Part shown: one piece after another, positions 43,743-54,883 of the stretch
Layout: every line of letters begins with the position of its first letter
Numbering within the stretch: position 1 is the stretch's first letter
DNA from: Cysteiniphilum sp. JM-1
GTDB lineage: Bacteria; Pseudomonadota; Gammaproteobacteria; Francisellales; Francisellaceae
DNA: 64,000 bases
NCBI RefSeq assembly: GCF_008711525.1
Contig: NZ_VXKS01000008.1
Location: 46,264-110,263, forward strand
Reading direction: 5' to 3'
The notes under the pieces: generated by a model
Told to the model about the DNA's origin: nothing
Database searches by the model: none
Seen by the model: the letters and a program-made list of their open reading frames with translations, nothing else
Position numbers and translations under genes: made by a program

Positions 43743-45562
43743 ACCCGAAAATAAATATCCTGTGTTGCAAGCTTCACATCGCTTAAGGTCACTGTGATCG
43801 TTGTATCTAGCTCTGCAGACTCCGCCAATGTTAATTTCTTGATCAATGATAAACCGGGAATAAAAACAGTAACGCGATTGCCTTGTTGTTTCTCAATCAC
43901 TATCGCCTCACCTTGCCAGTTAGGGTTTTGCATCAAATAGACACATTTCCAGTGATTGTTACTAAAGCTTTCTGCTTGGCGCGCAGCTTTAATGCCTGAT
44001 TCACTTTCACCAATACGCATGAGAATCTCTTCACCTGAGAACAAAGTTTCAGATTTTAAAAATCGTCTTAACTGCTGATGTACCACCATATCCAAATAGC
44101 GCCTTAATGGACTAGTTGCCTGTACATAGGCATTAAGTCCCATGCCTGCATGCCTATCAGCACTACTTTTGTATTGTCCTTTTTGTAAGCGTCTTCTAAC
44201 AGCAAACATTTCCGACATCAATTGAGGTGTTTGCTCTTCTTTACTCAGATCATGCTCTGGCTGTGTTGAGAAAGGCAATGGGATCTCATGCTGATCAGCA
44301 AAAGTGGCAACTGCCACACCTGCCATTAACATCGCATCGCGCACGATATTGCGACTTTGCAATGTTGCCAAAGGAATGATATCGACTTTCTTATCACGCA
44401 ATTTGAGCTTCACCTCTGAAAACTGCAGCTCAACAGCACCATGCATTCGACGATAGCCGCTAAATTCATTAGAAAAACGCACAAAATGATTAAATGGTAC
44501 CTCAGTTAATTTATGCTCGGCTTCTTGGTAACTTAAGCGTGTTACCTTGATAGTTGATAATACGATCTCAATATCTTTAACCTCACCATCGATCAGCTTA
44601 AAGCCAATTGATAACGCTGGAGATGTCGGATGAAGCCCCAGTGCCAAGTCCTCAGTAATCTGATGTGGCAACATTGGAATGACGCCTTCAGGTAGATAAA
44701 GATTGCTCCCTCGAGCGCGCGCTTCTTTGTCAATCTCACCATCAACACCCACCAAACTCGCAGGATCTGCAACATGCACCCATAGTTTTTGCGTTGTTTC
44801 ATCAAAACTTAATGCATCATCTGGATCGTGACTGTCCTCATCATCAATCGCATAACTTGCTAAATGCGTTAAATCAACACGCGATTCAGATTGCATTTCA
44901 GGCAACTCAAAAACAGGGGCTTGTAAAGCTGCATCTAAACGCATGGGATAGGGGTTAACAAATTCATCCCAATAGCCAATATCAAGCAGTAATGCATGGG
45001 CATTAACTGGCGTTTCTTCCTTATCAATTAATTTAAAAAAACGACAGCCTGCCGCTTGTCCCAAAGCATATGATGCCAACTCTTTAACAAAAGGTTCATC
45101 CTCTTGGACATAAGTTTTTTCCTTTAAGCGCGTGATAAAAGTCTCTAATGCTTGTGCTTTTTGTGCTTTCTCTTGTGCTTGTTTGATAATGTCATCTACC
45201 GCCTCAGGCGTATTAACCCCAATCTCATCTTCATGCGCGAAGAAATGCAGGCCTTTTTGCACAATTTGCCACGTGCCATAAACTGTTGTGCAATTATACT
45301 CACCATAAATAAGCTCACTCAATTCACCATAATTGGTTTTAGCACCTTGCAACAATCCCCAAGCATCAATGAGCTCACCCTCACCTAAATCAGTCGTTAA
45401 CACCTCAAATTTCTTAAAGCCACCATCGTGCAGCAGCAGTAAGTTTTTCTCAGGTAATTTAACGGTTTTTTCATCTTCTAATTGAATTTCAACTTTCTTA
45501 TCAACAAACCCAATGACACGCGCTGGGCGATTTTTAAAAATTACTAAACTATCAAGCTGCAT
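43739..45562 (-). CDS. RNase II/R-family exoribonuclease
   Basis: A 607-residue RNB-domain protein. The catalytic core is YAIDDEDSHDPDDALSFD (about residues 240-257), carrying four acidic metal ligands as in RNase II; then come LYLPEGVIPMLPHQI, and near the C-terminus the MGLNAYVQATSPLRRYLDMVVHQQL segment with the conserved S-P-L-R-R-Y. The N-terminal 200 residues are not the usual cold-shock domains and the C-terminus shows only a weak S1-like domain. It is closer to the VacB-like or cyanobacterial type than to E. coli rnb; I leave the symbol blank. Confidence 0.85.
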   Translation of the reverse strand: MQLDSLVIFKNRPARVIGFVDKKVEIQLEDEKTVKLPEKNLLLLHDGGFKKFEVLTTDLGEGELIDAWGLLQGAKTNYGELSELIYGEYNCTTVYGTWQIVQKGLHFFAHEDEIGVNTPEAVDDIIKQAQEKAQKAQALETFITRLKEKTYVQEDEPFVKELASYALGQAAGCRFFKLIDKEETPVNAHALLLDIGYWDEFVNPYPMRLDAALQAPVFELPEMQSESRVDLTHLASYAIDDEDSHDPDDALSFDETTQKLWVHVADPASLVGVDGEIDKEARARGSNLYLPEGVIPMLPHQITEDLALGLHPTSPALSIGFKLIDGEVKDIEIVLSTIKVTRLSYQEAEHKLTEVPFNHFVRFSNEFSGYRRMHGAVELQFSEVKLKLRDKKVDIIPLATLQSRNIVRDAMLMAGVAVATFADQHEIPLPFSTQPEHDLSKEEQTPQLMSEMFAVRRRLQKGQYKSSADRHAGMGLNAYVQATSPLRRYLDMVVHQQLRRFLKSETLFSGEEILMRIGESESGIKAARQAESFSNNHWKCVYLMQNPNWQGEAIVIEKQQGNRVTVFIPGLSLIKKLTLAESAELDTTITVTLSDVKLATQDIYFRV

Positions 45563-45693
45563 TAATACGACTAAACAAAGCTAATGATTCATTCTCGCTA
45601 TGGTATCAAAAAAGCTGATCAACAGGGATGATTGTTGCACTTTTTTTTCGTACACTTTGTCTCTACCCACCGACAAACCAAGGTCGACACATC

Positions 45694-46485
45694 ATGCATG
45701 ACAAACCTACTAAATCATCTATTACCAACATTAAACCCGTTGTGTTTATCACAGGCGCAAGCTCGGGCTTTGGTGCTGAAATGGCACGTAAATATAATGC
45801 CAACGGTCACCCAGTCATTTTAACCGCGCGCCGCTTTGGTCATTTACAAGCATTAGCTAAAACACTCAATCAAGACTTTCCCATCCATATTGCCGAGCTG
45901 AATGTCACTGATAAGGATGCCATTGATCAAGTCATTAGTGCACTACCTGAGCATATGAAAAATATCGGCATTTTGATTAATAATGCAGGCTTAGCATTGG
46001 GCTTAGCCTCTTTTCAAGATGCCGATGAGCTTGATTTTGAAACGATGATTAATACCAATATTAATGGTCTGTTATATGTTACCAAGCGCATATTGCCATT
46101 GATGCTTGATAACAATCGTGGTCACATTATTAACATCGGCTCCATTGCTGCGAATTGGCCCTATCCTGGTGGACATGTCTATTGTGCCAGCAAAGCGTTT
46201 GTTCAACAGTTTTCACGAGCGTTACGCTCTGATCTTCAAGGAAAAAATATTCGTGTCACTGATATTGAGCCAGGACTTGCGCAAACGGAGTTTTCCGTAG
46301 TGCGTTTTAAGGGAGATGCTCAAAAAGCCAACCAAGTGTATGATCAAACTGAACCATTGCTTGCACATGATATTGCTGAGATTGTCTATTTCACGACATC
46401 ATTACCTCAACATATTAATATCAACACACTTGAGGTGATGCCAACCTGTCAAAGTTGGGCGCCACTCAATATCACTAGATCATAA
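45694..46485 (+). CDS. ydfG: YdfG-like short-chain dehydrogenase (3-hydroxy acid dehydrogenase)
   Basis: NADP-dependent oxidation of 3-hydroxy acids (serine, L-allo-threonine) is the activity of E. coli YdfG. The sequence shows the Rossmann motif TGASSGFGAEMA, NNAGLALGLA, the serine in INIGSIAANWPYPGG, the Tyr-x3-Lys in VYCASKAF, DIEPGLAQTEFSVVRFKGDA and the terminal HININTLEVMPTCQSW, all matching YdfG closely. The frame opens at 45628; ATG 45694, giving 263 residues with AAGG upstream, is the likely start. Confidence 0.88.
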   Translation: MHDKPTKSSITNIKPVVFITGASSGFGAEMARKYNANGHPVILTARRFGHLQALAKTLNQDFPIHIAELNVTDKDAIDQVISALPEHMKNIGILINNAGLALGLASFQDADELDFETMINTNINGLLYVTKRILPLMLDNNRGHIINIGSIAANWPYPGGHVYCASKAFVQQFSRALRSDLQGKNIRVTDIEPGLAQTEFSVVRFKGDAQKANQVYDQTEPLLAHDIAEIVYFTTSLPQHININTLEVMPTCQSWAPLNITRS

Positions 46486-46654
46486 CAATCGCTAGCATTA
46501 CGCTCTTTTTGAGGTTTATACTTCTTTTCTAAGGCACTTTGCCAATTACCAACTGACCCCTTTTAAAAGTAAGGGCATAAAGGGCTTGTAATAGAATTAA
46601 TTCAACCCATTAAAATGTACAATACCACTTATAATAACTACTGGGAGAGAGTTT

Positions 46655-47539
46655 ATGTGGAGCATCTTATCATTAATCGTTGCGCAAATGGTGACGGGGG
46701 TTAATATCACCGGCTCCAAATTTTTGGTATCACACTTATCGATTATTGCCTTACTTGAAATACGCTTTATTGTTGGCAGCCTTGTCCTTTTGGCATGCAT
46801 GCCCTTTATTAAAAAAACAAATAATGCACAAAGCACTATTTCATCGCTTAACAAGAAAGATTGGTTTGTTTTGATTGCGCAAGCGCTATGTGCAGGCATG
46901 TTCTTTAACCTGTTGATGCTCTCAGGGATTCAATTCACCAGTGCCAGCATGGCAGGACTTATTACCAGCACACTGCCGGCGATGATTATTATCTTATCGT
47001 TTATTATTTTCCGCCAACGCATTACTCCTTTTAAAGCATTATGTATCCTCTTTGCCACCATTGGCTTAATTGCGATTAATGGCTCAAGCCTATCAAGTCA
47101 CGACTTTTCAGCATTATCAATTATTGGAGATATGATCATCTTTTTAGCGATGATTCCTGAAGCACTTTATTATGTCATTAGCAAATTTAAGAATACTCAA
47201 TTACCCGCAGTTAAATCGGCATTTTTGATGAATTTAATCAATGCCATTGCGATGATTCCACTGTTGTTTTTCGCTAACTGGCATGAGTTACTTGGTTTAA
47301 GCTTTAATGCTTATTTTGTTTTGCTCTTAGTATCAGTTGCCTCTGCTTTATTCTATCTATTTTGGTTTATGGGATGCGATCAGGTGAGTGCCAGCACTGC
47401 AGGGCTAGTTACTGCGGCAATGCCGATCTCAACATTGGCATTTTCATTTATTTTCTTAAGTGAGCATATAACCTTGGTGCAAGGCATTGGCACTTTGCTG
47501 ATTTTACTGTCTATCGTATTTGGCGCCAGAAAAGGCTAA
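46655..47539 (+). CDS. EamA/DMT-family transporter
   Basis: 294 residues with about ten membrane helices in two EamA domains. Typical spots are ITGSKFLVSHLSIIALLEIRFIVG, IQFTSASMAGLITSTLPAMIIILSFIIF and QVSASTAGLVTAAMPISTLAFSFIFLSE. It exports or imports a metabolite not deducible here. It is only distantly like the EamA gene at 20713. GGGAGAG lies before the start. It converges with the POT transporter without a gap. Confidence 0.88.
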   Translation: MWSILSLIVAQMVTGVNITGSKFLVSHLSIIALLEIRFIVGSLVLLACMPFIKKTNNAQSTISSLNKKDWFVLIAQALCAGMFFNLLMLSGIQFTSASMAGLITSTLPAMIIILSFIIFRQRITPFKALCILFATIGLIAINGSSLSSHDFSALSIIGDMIIFLAMIPEALYYVISKFKNTQLPAVKSAFLMNLINAIAMIPLLFFANWHELLGLSFNAYFVLLLVSVASALFYLFWFMGCDQVSASTAGLVTAAMPISTLAFSFIFLSEHITLVQGIGTLLILLSIVFGARKG

Positions 47540-48952
47540 TTATCGCTTAGCAAGCACAAATCGTCTTAACAATAAACACAACAAAGCACCGACTATTGTT
47601 AAGACAATAAACAATTGCAAACCTTCAGACATTCCAGTTTTAATACTATGGATATCACCAGTCACAGGTGCCCACTGGGCAATGACACCGGCAAGTTTGC
47701 CGCCAATACCAAGGGTTACCAACCAGATTCCCATATATAAAGAAACATAATTAGGTGGTGCTAATTTTGTGATAAGTGACAAACCAATTGCTGATAATGA
47801 TAACTCACTGATTGCCATAATTAAAAAGGCGATAATCATATATATCGCAGGAACGCCTTGACCTTTAGGTGTCAACTGAATACCAACCCAAATAATTAAG
47901 AAAACAACGGCAAGTAAGATAAAACCAATATTAAACTTATCAATATCCTGCACGGATTTGCCTTTGCGCTCTAATGACAACCACAGTTTCCCCATAAAAA
48001 AGCCAAAGATTAAGACTCCTACCGATTCAAAGCTTAAAAACTGCGAGTCTAAGATATGCCAACCCAATAAGTTATTATTCACTCCTTTTGAGATAAACAG
48101 CAACACTGAAATAAATATCTGAAAAAATAGCGCCCAATATAAAATTGACAAAACAAAAAAGATAAAAGCAACAATAACATTACGCCAGTATTTTTTTTGC
48201 GCTGAGATAAGCATAACGATAAAGCAGCCTAGTCCTGCAACTGTAATGGCAACATTGGCAATGATTGGATTCTTTAACACCAGAAAGACCACCACAAAAT
48301 ACACTGCTAAGATTAGAATGGTTTTAGCGACAATGGCTAAATTGATTTTCACTTCTTTAATGTGCTTTGCCAAAATAAAAAAGCCAACGATCAAATTGAT
48401 CAGTACCAGTATCGACACGATCAAGCTTGAATAAAAGGGCGCGGCAAAGCCATAGGTTTCACTTAAGTAAGAAGCAACAAATAATGCAGCAAAGCCCCCT
48501 AAATTGATCCCAACATAAAAGATATTAAAACCAAAATCACGCTGCCCTTCTGTCGCATTGGTCTTATCATAAAAGCGTCCGATAAATGAGCTTATATTTG
48601 ATTTAATCAATCCCGTACTAATTGAAATAAATGAAAGACCCAGAAAAAGTAAGTTCTCAGAGCTTGCAACGGCTAACACTAAGCTCCCAGCAATCATAAA
48701 CGCCACACCAAGTGTTGCCGCACGGTAATAGCTGATGAGCTTATCGGCGATATACCCACCAACCAATGCTGAGATATATACCATGCTAAGCACCGTACCC
48801 ACAAGAGATGCACCCTTTGCCTCAGGTAAATTAAATTTGTGAATTAAAAAGAAGATAAGTAATGACTGAATCACGTAGTAGCTATAGCGTTCACCAAATT
48901 CAGTTAAGCTTGCGATGGTTAGGACACTACCTTGCCCTTTTAATACTTTCAT
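47540..48952 (-). CDS. Proton-dependent oligopeptide (POT/PTR) family transporter
   Basis: A 470-residue transporter with about 12-14 membrane helices. The N-terminal EFGERYSYYV matches the POT motif ExxERFxYY, needed for proton coupling. GGYIADKLISYYRAATLGV and FGFNIFYVGINLGGF are further family features. It would import di- or tripeptides with protons. Amino-acid-rich habitats and peptide use fit the presence of threonine degradation next door, which is inference. Confidence 0.92.
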   Translation of the reverse strand: MKVLKGQGSVLTIASLTEFGERYSYYVIQSLLIFFLIHKFNLPEAKGASLVGTVLSMVYISALVGGYIADKLISYYRAATLGVAFMIAGSLVLAVASSENLLFLGLSFISISTGLIKSNISSFIGRFYDKTNATEGQRDFGFNIFYVGINLGGFAALFVASYLSETYGFAAPFYSSLIVSILVLINLIVGFFILAKHIKEVKINLAIVAKTILILAVYFVVVFLVLKNPIIANVAITVAGLGCFIVMLISAQKKYWRNVIVAFIFFVLSILYWALFFQIFISVLLFISKGVNNNLLGWHILDSQFLSFESVGVLIFGFFMGKLWLSLERKGKSVQDIDKFNIGFILLAVVFLIIWVGIQLTPKGQGVPAIYMIIAFLIMAISELSLSAIGLSLITKLAPPNYVSLYMGIWLVTLGIGGKLAGVIAQWAPVTGDIHSIKTGMSEGLQLFIVLTIVGALLCLLLRRFVLAKR

Positions 48953-49042
48953 ATGTTTCTCTAATCGTTTTCCCTAGAACGGGGAACATTCGATAATAAA
49001 AGTAAGCAAAAAGCAAGAAATATAAAATATAAATTATTAGAT

Positions 49043-50104
49043 TTATGCCCAGTTTAAAATAACTTTACCACACTGCCCTGACTTCATTAGTTCAAACCCT
49101 TCTAAGAAATCATCAACATGAAACTGGTGTGTAATCACAGGGTTTACATTTAGGCCCGAGCCAACCATGCTTGCCATCTTGTACCAAGTTTCATAGATCT
49201 CACGACCATAGATACCTTTTAAGTGCAAGCCTTTAAAAACAATATCATTCCATGGCACGGTAACTTCAGCACCACCAATGCCTAACAAAGCAATATTGCC
49301 ACCATTATTCATTGTCTGAATCATCGCATTAATTGCCGCTTGGTGACCTGACATCTCAAGCCCGACATCAAAACCTTCAGTCATACCCAGTTTAGTCATC
49401 GTCTCTCTTAGCGCATTGGCTTGTTCAGCTGCTGTTTTATATGCTTTGACATTTAAGGCAACACTCGCCCCCATTTGCCTTGCAAGCTCCAAACGATAAT
49501 CATTAATATCGGTAATGACAATATGCTTAGCACCAACGTGACGGGCAATCGCCACTGCCATAATGCCAATGGGACCGGCACCTGTAATTAGTACATCTTC
49601 ACCGGTAAGATCAAAGGATAATGCGGTATGCACCGCATTACCAAAAGGATCAAACATACTAGCAATATCATCACTGACATAATCAGGTACTTTAAAGGTA
49701 TTCTCCGCAGGAATCGCTAAATACTCGGCAAACGCGCCTTGGCGATTAACCCCAACACCAACGGTATTGCGACATAAATGACGTTTACCAGCACGGCAAT
49801 TGCGACAAAATCCACAGGTAATATGCCCCTCACCTGAAACACGATCACCCACCTTAAAGCCTTTGACTTCACAACCAAGAGCAACAATCTCGCCGACAAA
49901 CTCATGTCCAACTGCCATCGGTACTGGAATGGTTTTCTGCGACCACTCATCCCATAGATAAATATGCAGGTCTGTACCGCAAATCGCTGTTTTTTTCACT
50001 TTGATCAATACATCATTATGCCCGACTTCAGGAATAGGCAACTCAGTCATCCAAATACCTGGTTCAGCCTTAAGCTTAGATAGTACTTTCATTGTTTTTT
50101 GCAT
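49043..50104 (-). CDS. tdh: L-threonine 3-dehydrogenase
   Basis: Tdh oxidises threonine to 2-amino-3-ketobutyrate, a Zn-dependent medium-chain alcohol dehydrogenase. It shows the catalytic zinc segment [25 protein letters not shown], the structural zinc cysteines in [19 protein letters not shown], and [13 protein letters not shown] for NAD binding. I place the start at ATG 50104, one base after the kbl stop, which gives 353-354 residues; the frame extends back to 50170 inside kbl. kbl-tdh is a conserved operon. Confidence 0.95.
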   Translation of the reverse strand: MQKTMKVLSKLKAEPGIWMTELPIPEVGHNDVLIKVKKTAICGTDLHIYLWDEWSQKTIPVPMAVGHEFVGEIVALGCEVKGFKVGDRVSGEGHITCGFCRNCRAGKRHLCRNTVGVGVNRQGAFAEYLAIPAENTFKVPDYVSDDIASMFDPFGNAVHTALSFDLTGEDVLITGAGPIGIMAVAIARHVGAKHIVITDINDYRLELARQMGASVALNVKAYKTAAEQANALRETMTKLGMTEGFDVGLEMSGHQAAINAMIQTMNNGGNIALLGIGGAEVTVPWNDIVFKGLHLKGIYGREIYETWYKMASMVGSGLNVNPVITHQFHVDDFLEGFELMKSGQCGKVILNWA

Positions 50105-50105
50105 T

Positions 50106-51299
50106 TTAGATAATTCCCATTTCTTTACCAACTTCAATAAATGCCTGGACCGTTTTATCGATCTGTTCAAGCGTATGTGCTGCTGACATTTGCGTACGAA
50201 TACGTGCTAAGCCTTTAGGAACCACAGGATACGAAAACGCGATCACATAGATACCCTTATGCAGCAACTTTTCCGCCATTTCAGCGGCTTTTTTCTCCTC
50301 ATATAACATCACTGGAATAATTGGATGCTCACCTGGGATAAGATCAAAACCTGCAGCTGTCATTTTTTGTCTGAAATGTTTTTGGTTGCGCTGCAACACA
50401 TCACGTCTTTCATCTGAGCTCATCGCCAATTTAATCGCTGCCATTGATGTCGCTGCAATCATCGGCGCTAAGGCATTTGAAAACAAATAAGGACGTGCCT
50501 TTTGTTTTAACATCTCGGCAATTGGCGCACGCGCTGCCACAAAACCACCTGATGCGCCACCTAATGCCTTGCCTAATGTACTTGTGATAATATCAACGCG
50601 CCCTTCAACACCACAATAACTTGGTGTGCCACGTCCCTGCTCACCAATAAAACCCGTGGCATGCGAGTCATCAACCATCACAAGTGCATTGTACTTATCC
50701 GCCAAGTCACAGACGCCTTTTAAGTTGGCGATAATACCATCCATCGAGAAAACGCCATCGGTGACGATAAGCTTAAAGCGCGCACCTTTCTCATCAGCTG
50801 CTTGCAATTGCGCTTCAAGATCACTCATATCATTATTTTTATAGCGAAAACGCATCGCTTTACATAAACGCACACCATCGATAATACTGGCGTGATTTAA
50901 CGCATCACTAATCACCGCATCTTCGGCAGTCAAGATAGATTCAAACACGCCACCATTAGCATCAAAACATGATGGGAACACAATCGTCTCTTCCATCTTT
51001 AGATATTGACTGATCAAATTTTCAAGCTCTCTATGTGGCGTTTGTGTGCCACAAATAAAGCGTACAGATGCCGCGCCATAACCATATTGATCCAATGCTT
51101 TTTTAGCAGTTTCCACTAAGTCTTTATTATCGGCAAGTCCTAGATAATTATTCGCGCAAAAGTTAATAACATGCGCCCCATTTTTAAGGGTAATATCTGA
51201 AGATTGCGGTGAGTTGATAATACGCTCACCTTTGTAGGTTCCTGCTTCTTTGATCTCATTAATCCCTTGACGTAAATGCTCATAAAATGCGTTATTCAT
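50106..51299 (-). CDS. kbl: 2-amino-3-ketobutyrate CoA ligase (glycine C-acetyltransferase)
   Basis: Kbl splits 2-amino-3-ketobutyrate with CoA into glycine and acetyl-CoA. 397 residues. Motifs include [53 protein letters not shown] and the PLP lysine in [14 protein letters not shown] near residue 243. It precedes tdh in the operon. AAGGAAAC lies before the start. Confidence 0.96.
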   Translation of the reverse strand: MNNAFYEHLRQGINEIKEAGTYKGERIINSPQSSDITLKNGAHVINFCANNYLGLADNKDLVETAKKALDQYGYGAASVRFICGTQTPHRELENLISQYLKMEETIVFPSCFDANGGVFESILTAEDAVISDALNHASIIDGVRLCKAMRFRYKNNDMSDLEAQLQAADEKGARFKLIVTDGVFSMDGIIANLKGVCDLADKYNALVMVDDSHATGFIGEQGRGTPSYCGVEGRVDIITSTLGKALGGASGGFVAARAPIAEMLKQKARPYLFSNALAPMIAATSMAAIKLAMSSDERRDVLQRNQKHFRQKMTAAGFDLIPGEHPIIPVMLYEEKKAAEMAEKLLHKGIYVIAFSYPVVPKGLARIRTQMSAAHTLEQIDKTVQAFIEVGKEMGII

Positions 51300-51414
51300 C
51301 TTAAGTTTCCTTATGTTAGTTTTTTAATAGCAAATAAACTTGCGCCATTCTACCTGAGAAGCGCTGCTAGCTACAAGCCCAACCGTTAATCTATCAACAT
51401 TCTGGCAAAACGAG

Positions 51415-51444
51415 TTGCCTGCTTTGTTTTGCCCTTGGTATGAT
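51415..51444 (+). promoter_or_regulatory. Sigma-70 type promoter of ftsK
   Basis: TTGCCT (51415-51420) and TATGAT (51439-51444) are 18 bases apart, and the -10 has an upstream TG (TGGTATGAT), an extended -10. Transcription would start near 51450. This moves the ftsK start downstream of 51440. Confidence 0.6.
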
Positions 51445-51481
51445 AAGGGCGTTTAATCTCGATGAATATGAGGAATTAAGA

Positions 51482-54052
51482 GTGGCGCTGCTGCGTAAAA
51501 GTAAGAAAAACACATCACAAAAAGCGGATTCTAAGAAGACTAGAGCCGACAAAACAGCTAAAACAGCAAAACAATCTGCTAATCAAGCAACCGTTAAAAA
51601 GGAGCTTCATCCACTATTGGTTGATCGCTTACGAATTACTTGGCTAGTGTTAATGGGTGCAATTGCCTTATTTTTATTGTTATCGCTTTTTTCATATAAC
51701 AGTAATGACCCCGGTTGGACGATCTCTCAATCACAAGATAAGGTCTACAATTACGCCGGCATTGTCGGTGCTTATACTGCCAACATTATCTTAAGCATTT
51801 GTGGCGTCTTTGGTTTTTTGATTCCCTTTTTACTGGTCTATGGCATCTGGCAGCTTTTTCTTGAGCGTAAAACCTTTGCTGAAAGTAGTATTCTGCTGAT
51901 GCTTATGCGTTTTGCGGGTGCTATTTTATTGGTGTTTTCAGGAAGCGGATTGGCTCAGATTGGATTGTCTGTTTTTAGTGTCTACATGCCTGAAGGCGCT
52001 GGCGGCATTTTAGGGCAGGAAGTCGCTAAATATGCCATTTTATACCTTAGCACTGCCGGCAGCATTTTGGTGCTTATTGTTGCTTTTGCCTTAGGCTTAA
52101 CCTTGTTCTCAGGTGGTTTTTGGATTCGCTCACTTGCTGCTCTTATTCGTTTTATTGTGATGACGATAAAAGACTTTTTCACAAGTTCTCCTGAAGAAAA
52201 AGAGCAAAGAGCGCTAGAGCGCGCTGAACAAAAAGCGCAAAAAGAAGCGCTAAAGCAGCAAAAAAAGGATGAAAAGGCCGAGTTAAAAGAGCAAAAATTA
52301 CTGGCAAAGAGTGCGAAGAATGAACGAGAACAACAACAGCAAGATAACTTAATGGCTGAGCATGATACACTTGATCACTTGAGTTACAATGATCCAGGCA
52401 TTAATCAACACATAGATGATCGCGAGATCTCTTTTGAGCCTTTTGATGATGAATTCACACTAAAACCACTAACAAAAGCGCTTGATGATGAGGCATTACC
52501 TGAGATCGATGACATCCCTTTACCAGTGCCTATAAGTAAGTCATCAATACCTAAAAAACCTAAAAATAAAACCGATAAAATTACTGGTCTACCATCATTA
52601 GATCTACTTGATGATCCTGAAGCAAAAAAAGAGCTTATCTCTAAAGAGTTCTTACAAAAGATGGCGTTATTGGTGGAAGAGAAACTGGCTGATTTTGGTG
52701 TACAGGTTAAAGTTGTTGGCAGTTACCCAGGACCTGTGATCACGCGCTTTGAAGTTGAGCTTGCCCCAGGAGTTAAAGTCAGTAAATTAAGTGGTTTGGC
52801 GCAGGATTTAGCGCGCTCCTTATCTGCGGCACGTGTGCGTGTTGTTGAAGTCATTCCTGGCAAACCTTATGTAGGTCTTGAGCTACCGAATCAAAAGCGT
52901 GAAATGGTGCGTTTAAAAGAAGTTTTGGCGCATAAGAAATTTATCGAATCAAGCTCACCTTTGACCATGGGATTGGGGGTTGACATTGCAGGCACACCTG
53001 AAACAGCTAACCTTGCCAAAATGCCACATTTACTGGTTGCAGGAACGACTGGTTCTGGTAAATCTGTTGGTGTCAATGCGATGATCATCAGTATGCTATA
53101 TAAATCAGCACCGGATGATCTGCGTCTTATTATGATTGATCCAAAAATGCTTGAGTTATCGATCTATGAAGGGATACCTCATCTTTTGACACCAGTTGTT
53201 ACTGATATGAATGAGGCAGCTAATGCGCTACGTTGGTGTGTCAAAGAAATGGATCGACGTTACGAACTTATGGCAGCCGCAGGTGTTAGAAATATTGCTG
53301 GATTAAATGAGAAAATCCTTGAGGCTGAGAAATCAGGCGAGCCAATGAAAGATCCACTGTGGCTTAAGTTGCGTCCAGGACACGATGAAGATGCACCATT
53401 ATTAGAGAAGCTGCCTTACATCGTTGTTATTGCCGATGAGTTTGCCGATATGATGATGGTTGTGGGTAAAAAAGTTGAAGAGCTGATTGCGCGCTTGGCA
53501 CAAAAAGCGCGAGCGGCAGGCATCCACTTAATCCTTGCAACCCAACGCCCATCCGTCGATGTCGTCACGGGTTTGATCAAAGCCAACATTCCAACACGTA
53601 TTGCTTTTCAAGTGTCATCAAAGATTGACTCACGCACCATTTTAGATCAACAAGGTGCTGAACAACTCTTAGGTCATGGCGATATGCTTTATTTGCCCCC
53701 TGGCTCAGGCGTGCCTGCTCGTGTGCATGGCGCCTTTGTCGATGATGATGAAGTGCATCGCGTGGTCGCTGCATGGAAAGAAATGGGCGAACCTGAATAT
53801 ATCGATAGCATCACCGCTAGTGAAGATGAAGAAGGTGGTGAGGGTGAGGCCGGTGCTGATAGCACTGACCCACTGTATGATGAAGCTGTTAAAATCGTAC
53901 TTGAAACACAGCGCGCATCAATTTCAAACATCCAACGCCGCTTGCGCATTGGTTATAACCGCTCAGCACGATTGATTGAGGAAATGGAAGCAGCTGGTCT
54001 TGTGAGTGAAATGCAAAGCAATGGCATGCGTGAAGTACTGGTAAAAAGGTAA
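51482..54052 (+). CDS. ftsK: DNA translocase FtsK
   Basis: FtsK pumps DNA at the division septum and activates dif recombination. An N-terminal group of four membrane helices (about residues 45-215) is followed by a charged linker of about 180 residues (Lys/Glu/Gln-rich), then the RecA-like motor with Walker [16 protein letters not shown], Walker [15 protein letters not shown] and [22 protein letters not shown], and a C-terminal gamma winged helix ([23 protein letters not shown]). The GTG at 51482 with AGGA seven bases upstream gives 856 residues; the ATG at 51440 lies inside the -10 box of the promoter. The linker is much shorter than E. coli's. Confidence 0.94.
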   Translation: MALLRKSKKNTSQKADSKKTRADKTAKTAKQSANQATVKKELHPLLVDRLRITWLVLMGAIALFLLLSLFSYNSNDPGWTISQSQDKVYNYAGIVGAYTANIILSICGVFGFLIPFLLVYGIWQLFLERKTFAESSILLMLMRFAGAILLVFSGSGLAQIGLSVFSVYMPEGAGGILGQEVAKYAILYLSTAGSILVLIVAFALGLTLFSGGFWIRSLAALIRFIVMTIKDFFTSSPEEKEQRALERAEQKAQKEALKQQKKDEKAELKEQKLLAKSAKNEREQQQQDNLMAEHDTLDHLSYNDPGINQHIDDREISFEPFDDEFTLKPLTKALDDEALPEIDDIPLPVPISKSSIPKKPKNKTDKITGLPSLDLLDDPEAKKELISKEFLQKMALLVEEKLADFGVQVKVVGSYPGPVITRFEVELAPGVKVSKLSGLAQDLARSLSAARVRVVEVIPGKPYVGLELPNQKREMVRLKEVLAHKKFIESSSPLTMGLGVDIAGTPETANLAKMPHLLVAGTTGSGKSVGVNAMIISMLYKSAPDDLRLIMIDPKMLELSIYEGIPHLLTPVVTDMNEAANALRWCVKEMDRRYELMAAAGVRNIAGLNEKILEAEKSGEPMKDPLWLKLRPGHDEDAPLLEKLPYIVVIADEFADMMMVVGKKVEELIARLAQKARAAGIHLILATQRPSVDVVTGLIKANIPTRIAFQVSSKIDSRTILDQQGAEQLLGHGDMLYLPPGSGVPARVHGAFVDDDEVHRVVAAWKEMGEPEYIDSITASEDEEGGEGEAGADSTDPLYDEAVKIVLETQRASISNIQRRLRIGYNRSARLIEEMEAAGLVSEMQSNGMREVLVKR

Positions 54053-54057
54053 CAGAA

Positions 54058-54804
54058 ATGAACAATATACAAAAAATAAAGCCATTGATTAAATATAGTC
54101 TTTTAGGTTTAACCGCCGTTACTCTACTCTCTAGCGTACTATTAAAGCCTACGTTTGCAGCAGATAAAAGCACCACACCAATAGCAACTAAAACTGCCAC
54201 CCTTGAGAACTCTAAAAATGCTAAGAATACTGAAAGTATCGAAAATATCAAAAATAATGATGCTGATAGTACATTGTTTACGTTATTAACCAATCTAAAA
54301 AACATGCATGCTAAATTTCGCCAAAGTTTAATTAATCCACAACAAGGCATTAAAGAAACGAGCACAGGTGAATTATGGGTAAGCAAGCCAAGCTTTTTTA
54401 AATGGCAGGTTGAGTCCCCACAAAAACAAATGCTGTTATCTAACGGGCAAAAACTTTGGAACTATGATGAAGATTTAGAGCAAGTCACAATTAGTGAGGT
54501 GCCTAAAAACATCTCGCAAGCGCCCTATTTACTATTATTGACCGGTGATAGCAAAGTATTGCAAAAGCTCTTTAGCATAACGCAAAATGGCGAGCACACT
54601 TATCGCTTAACACCCAAAGTGAATGATCAATCTTTGATTAAATATATCGATATTACTTTTGCTAGCAGCACACCAAAGTCCATGCTTATCCAAACAGAAG
54701 TTGGGCAGTCCACGCATATTGAATTTTATGATATTTCTACTGCAAAGATCCCTGCTAAAACCTATGATTTCACGCCACCTAAAGGTGTTGATGTATTAGG
54801 TTAA
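54058..54804 (+). CDS. lolA: Outer-membrane lipoprotein carrier protein LolA
   Basis: LolA carries lipoproteins from the LolCDE complex across the periplasm. A signal peptide (IKYSLLGLTAVTLLSS...TFA) ends near residue 38, and a Thr/Asn-rich spacer runs to about residue 70, longer than usual. The LolA domain follows: MHAKFRQSLINPQQ, GELWVSKPSFFKWQVESPQKQMLLSNGQKLWNYDEDLEQV, and KTYDFTPPKGVDVLG at the end. It begins five bases after ftsK, the usual order ftsK-lolA. Expected clients include the FipB-like lipoprotein if it goes to the outer membrane. Confidence 0.92.
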   Translation: MNNIQKIKPLIKYSLLGLTAVTLLSSVLLKPTFAADKSTTPIATKTATLENSKNAKNTESIENIKNNDADSTLFTLLTNLKNMHAKFRQSLINPQQGIKETSTGELWVSKPSFFKWQVESPQKQMLLSNGQKLWNYDEDLEQVTISEVPKNISQAPYLLLLTGDSKVLQKLFSITQNGEHTYRLTPKVNDQSLIKYIDITFASSTPKSMLIQTEVGQSTHIEFYDISTAKIPAKTYDFTPPKGVDVLG

Positions 54805-54835
54805 AAACAACTTTGCCGATAATAGTAATTACGTA

Positions 54836-54853
54836 GGGGCGTATTGCATACGC
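54836..54853. repeat. Dispersed palindrome, GGGGCGTA family, copy 5
   Basis: GGGGCGTATTGCATACGCC between lolA and the antiporter gene, followed by TTTC. The orientation is opposite to the copies at 326 and 4145, judged by the asymmetric centre (TTGCA). Confidence 0.75.
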
Positions 54854-54883
54854 CTTTCAAAACATAATTAACAAGGATTATTC

